From UBA2108 sp002713215 (GTDB taxonomy: Bacteria; Bacteroidota; Bacteroidia; Flavobacteriales_G; Salibacteraceae): a stretch of DNA of 64,000 nt. Location of the stretch: contig CALAPY010000041.1 of NCBI GenBank assembly GCA_937891015.1, positions 1 to 64,000 on the forward strand, read 5' to 3'. This document shows, in pieces, positions 44,406 through 52,261 of this stretch. The translations under genes were made by a program, and so were the position numbers. Numbering within the stretch: the first letter of the stretch is position 1; each line of letters opens with the position of its first letter. The notes under the pieces were generated by a model that made no database searches, was not told the origin of the DNA, and saw nothing but the letters and a program-made list of their open reading frames with translations.

Positions 44406-44413
44406 CAAAAGTA
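44406..44413 (-). promoter_or_regulatory. Possible -7 box for the lipoprotein-barrel-CHAT block
   Basis: TACTTTTG on the minus strand fits TAnnTTTG and sits 17 bases before the ATG at 44389. A TTTG lies upstream, but the spacing (26 bases) is longer than the usual 19-21. Confidence 0.45.
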
Positions 44414-44443
44414 CGGCTAGTCCTTTCAGAAACGATTTTCAAA

Positions 44444-47197
44444 CTAATTTAGAACGTAGCAATATACCATACCTGATGAGGAGGTAGTAATCAGTTCCAA
44501 CCTACCATCGAGGTTTATATCAGATATTATTGGTCTGGAACTTCCTAAAAATGGATTTCCATCAATTTTTTCGCCGTAGTTATTATACAACCACACATTA
44601 TTAGTATTGGTAGAAGAACGTGCAACATAGGTATTGACTTCGCCACGATATACCCCAGGTCGGTCTCCCTCACCAATGTCCGAATCTATTTTCAGCATTT
44701 GATCTCCGGAGGCCGAATAAATAACAAACCGATCCTTATCCTGGAATACATATTCATCAATCCCATCGCCATCAAAATCGGCTGTAGTAAAATAATGCGA
44801 AGAAGTAAAGTTTCCGAATTGAAGCAATTCTAACTTTTTGTCCAGCGATAGTCTCATTACGTTGCCTGAAGAGTCAGTTGCAATTATATAGGTAGCTTTT
44901 AATTCATTACCCAATTCGGTACGAACCAGGGAATTTTCCGCCAGGTTAAACTTATCATCGAATTTAATTCTTGTCTGTCCTCGCCTGTTCAATGCCTTAA
45001 CACTTCCGTCTTGGAAAAAACACATAATGTAGTCCTTGCCTTTGACCCTTAAGTAAACTAATTCACGCTGAGCCGGAACCTTCCCTTTGTACCCCCATCC
45101 TTTTACCACTTTGCCTTCAATGTCGAAACAGACGATTGAACCATCTTCAAGAGGTTGTAGGAGCCTGTATTTTCGATTTCGATCATAATCCATTAACGAA
45201 AGTGGGCCCGATGCATTTTTCTTCAATTTAATTGGGAAACCCTTAACGTCTTTTCCATTTCGGTCGATTAAATAAACCTTTTCAGAAGTATTGAATAGAA
45301 TCTGAAATTTGTCATTCTTAAATTTGTCGACTTTGTAATACTGGCTCAAAGCTTTTCCTTTTATATCTCTTGACCATAATACCCTTCCGGTATTGGAAAT
45401 TAAATACAGTCGATTATTTACATCCTGAACTAAAATTTCACCGGCTTTCGTATAGTGATTCTCGAACAACTGTGGTGATCCTTGAATTTGAGTATCCAAC
45501 GGCATTTCCCACAATGAGGACGTTACCTTTTTATAAATGGGGTTGTGCTTTAGGAACACACTGTAATAATCCATTCCTTCATCTTCCCTTGTAACCTGAA
45601 TCGCCAGACCTTCAAACTTTCTAAATAGTTCGATCTTCTCAGATATCCAGTTTTGCTCTTTCTTATTCAGAAAATAAGACAGCAAATGTGGTGAACGGGC
45701 CGGAGAAGCAAAAAGGGTAACGTTACTATTAGAGGCCATATTTTCACCAAAAGATTCAAAGTGCTCGTCCTCGGCTAAAACTTTATCACCCTTCCAGGCA
45801 TTAATAACTTCCCTGAGCATGGCTATTTTCTCACCAAAGACCACATACTCATCCACCACGATGAAATATTTGTTTTCAAGTCCGTCAAAAATACCACCAA
45901 GGTTATTGGAGATAAAACCCGACACACCCATTTCATAAACCGGAACTTCTCGATATTCGGTTTTAAACAGGTTATCTGATTCATTCGCTTTAATCAGGTT
46001 TACCACTTCGTCGGTCCATACATCCGAATTCTTTAGCCGAAGTATGATTAATGATTTGTCAAACACGGAAGAAATTGACTCTCCATCTATCTTGTTTTGA
46101 ATTTCCAATATAGCTAGACAGACTTCGCTGCCAACGTTTTTAAACAATAGATCAGAGGTATTTATCCCAGCTGAATCGTTTAAGGTCTTTAAATTTTGTG
46201 CATATCTATTGTACTGATTCAACTCTTTGAGATAGGCCTGGTATGATTGATTAAAATCGGAATAATTACTTATGCTGTAGTTAATAAAGAATGCTGTATT
46301 TATGGGAAGGATTTCCGAAACATCATTGGTTCCCGGTACTTGACCTTTAAAAACATCGATAAAGCTTTTTTTGGCTTTTCCGGTGTAGCAATAACCATTG
46401 AACATTAGTGAATTGGGTTTTAACCAGAGGTCAAGCTCCGTCCATTCTGGTAATCCATACCCCTTTGCAAAACTGTAGTTATGATGCTCGTCGATAAAAC
46501 CAGACAGGTACTTTGCAAACGTGCTTTGATTGATAAACCAATTGACATTCCTACTGCTTCCGGCTGTTGACATCACTTTTTTAAAGGTTGGATCATCCGG
46601 TAACCCTGTATTCGAATTAAGTTGACGAATGGCGTCTTCAATTACCATTTGAGCTGAACTCACCAAAGTGTAACCCTTATATATGCTTGAATAAATTAAA
46701 GCCCCATCTACATTAGAATAAGCGTTGATAACTGCGCCATCATATTCCTTTTTATCCTGAGTTGGAGAACCAATCAGGGGTAAGACCAGGTCATCAAACA
46801 CCTTGGATTCATCCATGTCAACAGGCTTTCTTATCGAGAGCAGCAAATCGCTGGATGCAGCACCACTTGGCACCAAGGCCAATACCATTGACATATTTCT
46901 GTAAGCTTCGTACTTTAATGGATTGAGTGTTATAATGGAATCCAACTGACTAAAATAACCTGTCCAATCCGACCAGACTTTATTTTGCACCAATTCGTCA
47001 TATATGATATTGGTACCTTTTAATGTAGCGTAAAACGAACTGGTCTTTCTTATTTCCATAACCCACATACTCTGGGCTGGTATTGCTGCAAAGGAGCTAT
47101 TTTCAACTGGCTTTTTCTCATTGAATTTATAGAAGAAAAAGACACTTAGAGCAATGAAGCCAGCCAAAAGAAGAAATAAGAATATTTTTCTAATCAT
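44444..47197 (-). CDS. Signal-anchored protein with a C-terminal beta-propeller, unknown function
   Basis: The 917-aa protein has one N-terminal membrane segment (about residues 4-24) with no obvious cleavage site. The central part (about 30-560) resembles DUF3352-type proteins only loosely. From about residue 580 it contains propeller-like strands: LYLISNTGRVLWSRDIKG, RNGKDVKGFPIKL, FDIEGKVVKGWGYKG, and the VCBS/FG-GAP-like turns DFDGDGIDEYVF and DINLDGRLELITT. Such repeats bind calcium or form adhesive surfaces. It lies 54 bases upstream of the first lipoprotein gene, in the same orientation. Confidence 0.68.
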   Translation of the reverse strand: MIRKIFLFLLLAGFIALSVFFFYKFNEKKPVENSSFAAIPAQSMWVMEIRKTSSFYATLKGTNIIYDELVQNKVWSDWTGYFSQLDSIITLNPLKYEAYRNMSMVLALVPSGAASSDLLLSIRKPVDMDESKVFDDLVLPLIGSPTQDKKEYDGAVINAYSNVDGALIYSSIYKGYTLVSSAQMVIEDAIRQLNSNTGLPDDPTFKKVMSTAGSSRNVNWFINQSTFAKYLSGFIDEHHNYSFAKGYGLPEWTELDLWLKPNSLMFNGYCYTGKAKKSFIDVFKGQVPGTNDVSEILPINTAFFINYSISNYSDFNQSYQAYLKELNQYNRYAQNLKTLNDSAGINTSDLLFKNVGSEVCLAILEIQNKIDGESISSVFDKSLIILRLKNSDVWTDEVVNLIKANESDNLFKTEYREVPVYEMGVSGFISNNLGGIFDGLENKYFIVVDEYVVFGEKIAMLREVINAWKGDKVLAEDEHFESFGENMASNSNVTLFASPARSPHLLSYFLNKKEQNWISEKIELFRKFEGLAIQVTREDEGMDYYSVFLKHNPIYKKVTSSLWEMPLDTQIQGSPQLFENHYTKAGEILVQDVNNRLYLISNTGRVLWSRDIKGKALSQYYKVDKFKNDKFQILFNTSEKVYLIDRNGKDVKGFPIKLKKNASGPLSLMDYDRNRKYRLLQPLEDGSIVCFDIEGKVVKGWGYKGKVPAQRELVYLRVKGKDYIMCFFQDGSVKALNRRGQTRIKFDDKFNLAENSLVRTELGNELKATYIIATDSSGNVMRLSLDKKLELLQFGNFTSSHYFTTADFDGDGIDEYVFQDKDRFVIYSASGDQMLKIDSDIGEGDRPGVYRGEVNTYVARSSTNTNNVWLYNNYGEKIDGNPFLGSSRPIISDINLDGRLELITTSSSGMVYCYVLN

Positions 47198-47281
47198 GAT
47201 TATACAATCTGTAAAAATAGATTTAAGAACTCAATTAGAATCCTTTACGATCTTAGGCTATTAACAGTTTATCGTTAGCTG

Positions 47282-47857
47282 CTACAAAAGCCTGAATGAC
47301 TTTCTATGAATGGGAGTTGAACCATGCTTGCGAATCCCATCGCGATGCTTTTTGGTTGGATAACCCGCATTGGAATCCCATCCATAGTGAGGATATTTTT
47401 TGTGCATTCCCTCCATAAATTCATCCCTATGGGTTTTCGCTAATACCGAGGCCGCTGCAATGCTTAAATACTTGGCATCTCCTTTTACAATGGTAGTGTG
47501 GGGAATGAAATTATAGGGAAGGAAGCGATTACCATCAACTATAATATGTTCAGGTCGCACCTTTAATTTATCCAGCGCCTGATGCATGGCCAAAATACTT
47601 GCGTTTAGAATGTTGATTTCGTCAATCTTTTTGTGATCAACAAAGGCCACTCCATAAGCGAGAGCTTCTTTTTCAATTACAATTCTTAATTCACTTCTCT
47701 TGAGTGCAGTTAGCTGCTTGGAATCGTTCAGTGTTTTGTTAGAAAAATTGGGAGGTAGGATTACGACTGCTGCACATACTGGTCCGGCCAGGCATCCCCG
47801 CCCTGCTTCATCACAACCAGCCTCTACAAGTTCCTTGCTATAATAAGCCTTTAACAA
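47282..47857 (-). CDS. rnhB: Ribonuclease HII
   Basis: RnhB (191 aa) cuts the RNA strand of RNA-DNA hybrids and removes ribonucleotides misincorporated in DNA. The catalytic acidic residues are visible as Asp16-Glu17 in GCDEAGRGCLAGP, and an Asp in HIIVDGNRF. The SIAAASVLAKTHRDEFM helix and the YPHYGWDSNAGYPTKKH segment are typical of type 2 RNase H. Start and length are normal. The gene begins 1 base after the secA stop codon, so it is almost certainly co-transcribed with secA. Confidence 0.96.
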   Translation of the reverse strand: MLKAYYSKELVEAGCDEAGRGCLAGPVCAAVVILPPNFSNKTLNDSKQLTALKRSELRIVIEKEALAYGVAFVDHKKIDEINILNASILAMHQALDKLKVRPEHIIVDGNRFLPYNFIPHTTIVKGDAKYLSIAAASVLAKTHRDEFMEGMHKKYPHYGWDSNAGYPTKKHRDGIRKHGSTPIHRKSFRLL

Positions 47858-47858
47858 A

Positions 47859-50800
47859 TCATCGATTTACGACCATCCACTGCCCGGATTCAATCAAAGG
47901 TTCGGCTTGTTTGTACTTGATGTTTTTGGTTTCCCCTGTCTGGATATTTTGAACCTCAACCCTTTCGTTTCTACCAATCTTTTTCTCTACTCTTACGGGT
48001 TCCGGTTTCTTACGCTGCCCACTACTTGGGTCGTGGTATTGATTCTCCGTAGGAATCTGATCGGGAGAAGCTCCTCGTCCAGTTTGCGTTTTGGGGGCTT
48101 TTCTTTCGGGCAACTCTCCCCTTCTAACTCCTTCGTTGGACTGCGGAAGTGTTGCTTTTGAAATGAATGAAACCACTTCGGTGTTCATTTCACCAACCAT
48201 TTTCTTAAACAAACCAAAAGATTCGAACTTGTATATCAATAGCGGATCTTTTTGCTCGTATACCGCACTTTGAACCGATTGCCTAAGGTCATCCATCTCA
48301 CGCAAATGCTCTTTCCAGTGCTGATCGATCATTCCTAAGATCACCCCTTTTTCAAGCGCTTTTACTACTTCAACACCTTCAGAACTTACCGCCTTTTCAA
48401 GATCGGCGGTTACCTGAATCGATTTTCTTCCATCAGTAAAAGGAACAACTATGTTTTTGAATTGAGTACTCTCATCCTCATAAACATTCTTGATAACCGG
48501 AAAAGCCATTTTAGCAATCATCTCCGACTTATCGCGGTAATGCTTCATGGTATCGTCAAAAAGCTTTTGACCAATGGCATCTGGGTTTTCCCTGGCAAAT
48601 TCTTCTTTATCTACGGGAGCCTCGATTCCTAAATTTCGAATGCAATCCAGCTTATAACCTTCATAGTCTTTTAGTCCATGATAATCGTGGGTTAAATCCA
48701 GGCAGATGTCATGAATCATGTTAGCGATATCCACCTGAACACGCTCCCCGTGCAATGCATGCCTTCTTCGCTTGTAAATTACTTCACGCTGAGAATTCAT
48801 AACATCATCGTATTCAAGCAATCGCTTTCTTACTCCGAAGTTATTTTCCTCTACTTTTTTCTGCGCTCTTTCGATGGACTTGGAAATCATACTGTGCTGA
48901 ATCACCTCACCTTCTTTCAAGCCCATACGGTCCATTAGTTTGGCAATTCTTTCCGAGCCAAACAATCGCATAAGGTTGTCCTCCAGGGAAACAAAGAATT
49001 GAGAAGATCCGGGATCTCCTTGCCTACCTGCACGACCTCTTAACTGACGGTCAACCCTTCGGGATTCATGGCGTTCCGTACCAATAATGGCTAAACCTCC
49101 GGCCTCTTTAACTCCCTCGCCCAGTTTAATGTCAGTACCACGACCAGCCATATTGGTTGCAATGGTTACCGCACCGGCCTTACCTGCGGCAGTAACTACC
49201 TCCGCTTCCTTTTGATGCAGTTTCGCATTCAACACCTGGTGTTTAATGCCCTTTCGCTGAAGCATTCTACTCAACAACTCCGAAATCTCAACCGATGTTG
49301 TTCCAACCAAAACGGGTCGTTTTTGATTGACCAAACTTTCAATTTCGTCAATTACAGCATTGTACTTTTCACGAACAGTTTTGTAAACCAGGTCATCCCT
49401 GTCATCCCTCAAAATCGGACGATTGGTGGGTATCACAACCACATCCAACTTGTAAATTTCGTGTAGCTCAGCAGCTTCGGTTTCCGCAGTACCCGTCATA
49501 CCACTCAGTTTGTGGTACATCCTGAAGTAGTTCTGAAGGGTAACCGTTGCATAGGTCTGAGTAGCTGCTTCAATTTTTACATTTTCTTTCGCTTCAATCG
49601 CCTGATGCAGTCCATCCGAGTACCGTCGTCCTTCCATGATCCTACCGGTCTGCTCGTCAACAATTTTCACCTTGTTGTCCATTACTACATAATCGACATC
49701 CAGCTCAAACATCGAGTATGACTTCAACAGCTGATTTACGGTATGGACACGTTGAGATTTTTCTGAATACTCAGTAATGAGTTTATCCTTTTCGCGCAAC
49801 TTCTCTTCTTCTGTTGCATCCGATTTTTCTATACGACCAATCTCTGTCGAAATATCCGGAAGAATAAACAGATTGGCATCTTCGGTTTCACCAGTAAGCA
49901 GATCAATTCCCTTCTCGGCAAGTTCTACCGAATTTTGTTTTTCGTCAACAACAAAAAACAACTCAGAATCAACAAAAGGCATTTCCTTTCCCTGGTCCTG
50001 CAGGTAGTGATGCTCAATTTTGGTCATTTGAGCCTTAACTCCGGGTTCACTCAAATACTTGATTAAAGCCTTATTTTTAGGCATGGCCCGGTAAGCCCTA
50101 AAGATCGCCAGCCCACCTGCTTCGGCAGCTTTTTTATCGTTTTCCTTGGCTAAATTCTTTTTGGCCTCAGCCAATAATGAGTTTACCAGCTTCCTTTGCG
50201 CGGAAACGAGCACCTCAATTTTCGGTTTCAATTCCTGAAACTCGTGCTGATCTCCTTTGGGTGTTGGGCCCGAAATAATCAGTGGAGTCCTTGCATCATC
50301 AATGAGCACTGAATCGACCTCATCCACAATAGTAAAATTGTGTTTGCGCTGAACCAAATCACCCGGTGAACTGGCCATATTATCCCTTAGGTAGTCAAAG
50401 CCAAATTCATTGTTGGTTCCGTAAGTAATATCCGCATTGTAAGCTTTTCTTCTTTCTTCTGAGTTAGGTTGATGGTTGTCGATACAGTCGATAGTCATTC
50501 CATGAAACTGGAATATAGGGGCCATCCACTCGGAATCCCTTTTAGCCAGGTATTCGTTAACGGTTACCAGGTGTACACCACGTTCACTTAGTGCATTAAG
50601 GAAAACAGGAAGAGTTGCCACCAACGTTTTTCCTTCTCCGGTAGCCATCTCAGCAATTTTACCTGAGTGTAGCACCATTCCTCCAATTAGCTGAACATCG
50701 TAATGGACCATGTTCCATTCAATATCAGCACCAGCAGCTTTCCAACTTGAATCCCAATAGGCCTTGTCTCCTTTAATATTTATATGTTCCCTGGTAGCGG

Positions 50801-51227
50801 AAAGCTCCCGATCGTATTCGTTCGCGGTAACTTCAACAGTATCGTTATTGGTAAATCGGTAGGCGGTTTCTTTTACAATGGCAAAGGCTTGAGGCAGAAT
50901 CTCATTCAGTACCTCATCCAGTTTTTCAGTGACTTTGTCTTCTAAATCATCTATTTGCTTGTAAAGCCCCTCTTTTTCATCAATGGAAATATTATCCTCC
51001 TCTTCGATTCGAGCTTTTATTTCGGCGATCTGATCTTTTTCTGTTTTTAACCTTTCAGCAATTATTGATCGAAGTTCATTAGTTTTAGCCCTAAGTTCAT
51101 CGTTCGACACTTTTTGAAGTTCAGAAAAAATCGAGTTTATCTCGTCAACTCGTGGTTGAAGGGCTGTTATATCTTTTTCAGATTTATTTCCGAAAAAGCT
51201 ACCAATTATTTTGGTAATAAAATCCAT
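47859..51227 (-). CDS. secA: SecA preprotein translocase ATPase
   Basis: SecA (1122 aa) drives preproteins through SecYEG. Walker A is GEGKT with Lys200, and the DEAD-box Walker B is DEVDSVLIDDARTPL. The second motor domain shows MAGRGTDIKLGEGV and GRAGRQGDPGSSQFF. It is longer than E. coli SecA (901), mainly through an insert at about residues 320-415 and an extended N-terminal helix. The C-terminus lacks the zinc-binding Cys cluster and ends in a basic segment instead; I believe both are usual in Bacteroidota. It leads the secA-rnhB unit. Confidence 0.97.
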   Translation of the reverse strand: MDFITKIIGSFFGNKSEKDITALQPRVDEINSIFSELQKVSNDELRAKTNELRSIIAERLKTEKDQIAEIKARIEEEDNISIDEKEGLYKQIDDLEDKVTEKLDEVLNEILPQAFAIVKETAYRFTNNDTVEVTANEYDRELSATREHINIKGDKAYWDSSWKAAGADIEWNMVHYDVQLIGGMVLHSGKIAEMATGEGKTLVATLPVFLNALSERGVHLVTVNEYLAKRDSEWMAPIFQFHGMTIDCIDNHQPNSEERRKAYNADITYGTNNEFGFDYLRDNMASSPGDLVQRKHNFTIVDEVDSVLIDDARTPLIISGPTPKGDQHEFQELKPKIEVLVSAQRKLVNSLLAEAKKNLAKENDKKAAEAGGLAIFRAYRAMPKNKALIKYLSEPGVKAQMTKIEHHYLQDQGKEMPFVDSELFFVVDEKQNSVELAEKGIDLLTGETEDANLFILPDISTEIGRIEKSDATEEEKLREKDKLITEYSEKSQRVHTVNQLLKSYSMFELDVDYVVMDNKVKIVDEQTGRIMEGRRYSDGLHQAIEAKENVKIEAATQTYATVTLQNYFRMYHKLSGMTGTAETEAAELHEIYKLDVVVIPTNRPILRDDRDDLVYKTVREKYNAVIDEIESLVNQKRPVLVGTTSVEISELLSRMLQRKGIKHQVLNAKLHQKEAEVVTAAGKAGAVTIATNMAGRGTDIKLGEGVKEAGGLAIIGTERHESRRVDRQLRGRAGRQGDPGSSQFFVSLEDNLMRLFGSERIAKLMDRMGLKEGEVIQHSMISKSIERAQKKVEENNFGVRKRLLEYDDVMNSQREVIYKRRRHALHGERVQVDIANMIHDICLDLTHDYHGLKDYEGYKLDCIRNLGIEAPVDKEEFARENPDAIGQKLFDDTMKHYRDKSEMIAKMAFPVIKNVYEDESTQFKNIVVPFTDGRKSIQVTADLEKAVSSEGVEVVKALEKGVILGMIDQHWKEHLREMDDLRQSVQSAVYEQKDPLLIYKFESFGLFKKMVGEMNTEVVSFISKATLPQSNEGVRRGELPERKAPKTQTGRGASPDQIPTENQYHDPSSGQRKKPEPVRVEKKIGRNERVEVQNIQTGETKNIKYKQAEPLIESGQWMVVNR

Positions 51228-51260
51228 AGTAAGATGTACTTATATCCTTGATTAAGCCTG

Positions 51261-51293
51261 CAAAAATAGATGAATTTGGGAGGTGAATTTCAA
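51261..51293 (-). promoter_or_regulatory. Promoter of secA-rnhB
   Basis: On the minus strand, TTG (51293-51291), a 22-base spacer and TATTTTTG (51268-51261) match the Bacteroidota -33/-7 pattern. The predicted start of transcription is about 30 bases before the secA ATG. Confidence 0.6.
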
Positions 51294-51343
51294 CAGATAA
51301 AAGAGCTTTGCAATTTTGTGTTAACGAAGGGAACAGAAACAAA

Positions 51344-51371
51344 AAAACCGCTCGGAATATGGAGCGGTTTT
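51344..51371 (-). terminator. Rho-independent terminator after the DUF2795 gene
   Basis: AAAACCGCTC (51344-51353) and GAGCGGTTTT (51362-51371) form a perfect 10-bp stem around an 8-base loop. On the minus strand the stem is followed by a run of seven T. It lies about 25 bases after the stop of the DUF2795 gene and shields secA from read-through. Confidence 0.88.
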
Positions 51372-51395
51372 TAATATCATTTATTTAACTCTTTC

Positions 51396-51617
51396 TTAAT
51401 ATTCGTCTTCATTAAAGAAGAAGTCTTCTTTCGAAGGATAATCAGGCCATATATCCTCTATGGTGTCATAAGAATCTCCTTCATCTTCAATTTCCTGAAG
51501 GTTTTCTACAACTTCAAGCGGGGCACCTCTACGTAGAGCATAATCAATAAGCTCTTCTTTGGTAGCCGGCCAAGGTGCATCTTCCATATAGGAAGCCAAT
51601 TCTAAAGTCCAATACAT
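51396..51617 (-). CDS. DUF2795 small acidic protein
   Basis: This 73-aa acidic protein begins MYWTLELASYMEDAPWPATK. The segment WPATKEELIDYALRRGAPLEVVENLQ is the conserved DUF2795 core, and the tail is rich in Asp, Glu and aromatic residues. An upstream start at 51668 would add 17 residues not found in the family as I know it, so I use ATG 51617. DUF2795 has no established function. It is bounded downstream by a strong terminator. Confidence 0.88.
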   Translation of the reverse strand: MYWTLELASYMEDAPWPATKEELIDYALRRGAPLEVVENLQEIEDEGDSYDTIEDIWPDYPSKEDFFFNEDEY

Positions 51618-51704
51618 AGCTGACTCTTTTGGGTTTCTAATTTTTGCAAATGTAATTTTTTTAACCACACTTACAAATATGAATTTTACGAATCTGGTAT
51701 CAGC

Positions 51705-52253
51705 CTATAATCTTGGTTTCCAAGGTTTTTCATCAGCGTGGAAATCCTGAGAAAATTTTCTTGATAGAACAAAAAAATAATCGGAAAGTCGGTTAAGGTA
51801 TTGAATAATAATTGAATCTACTTTTTCCAGTTCGTCCAATTCAATGGTAAGGCGTTCGGCACGCCGGCAAACACAGCGTGTAATGTGTGTAAATGAAATC
51901 AGTTTATTGCCTCCGGGCAAGACGAATGACCTCATTTCGGGAAGTACTTCATTCATCTTATCCATTTCATTCTCTAACAGTTGAATGTCGTTGGAGCCTA
52001 TATCCGGAACACGCCTTTTGTTCTTTTTGGGATCCGAAGCTAAATGAGAACCCAAAGTGAAAAGGCGATCCTGAATTTCGATTAACATGGATTTCGTTTC
52101 TTCATCAATATCATGATCCCTCAATAAACCTACATAGGAATTAAGCTCATCTACTGTACCATACGCCTGAATACGTAAGTGGCTCTTTTTTACCCGGGTT
52201 CCTCCGAGCAATGAAGTTTCTCCTTTATCTCCTGTTTTGGTATAAACTTTCAT
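51705..52253 (-). CDS. ATP:cob(I)alamin adenosyltransferase, PduO type
   Basis: This 182-aa enzyme transfers the adenosyl group of ATP to cob(I)alamin, forming coenzyme B12. The ATP-binding N-terminus KVYTKTGDKGETSLLGG (Thr5 to Gly11 region) and the TRCVCRRAERL motif near residue 130 identify the PduO family. A B12-dependent mutase would be its client; none is in the window. It begins 8 bases after the stop of a large surface-protein gene, an unexpected partner. Related enzymes CobA and EutT have different motifs. Confidence 0.93.
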   Translation of the reverse strand: MKVYTKTGDKGETSLLGGTRVKKSHLRIQAYGTVDELNSYVGLLRDHDIDEETKSMLIEIQDRLFTLGSHLASDPKKNKRRVPDIGSNDIQLLENEMDKMNEVLPEMRSFVLPGGNKLISFTHITRCVCRRAERLTIELDELEKVDSIIIQYLNRLSDYFFVLSRKFSQDFHADEKPWKPRL

Positions 52254-52261
52254 AATTCCAA

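Noticed and set aside
47859..48010. Missing zinc-binding tail of SecA as a sign of truncation
   Set aside because: The C-terminus is continuous and conserved-looking; lack of the Cys cluster is, as far as I know, normal in Bacteroidota.
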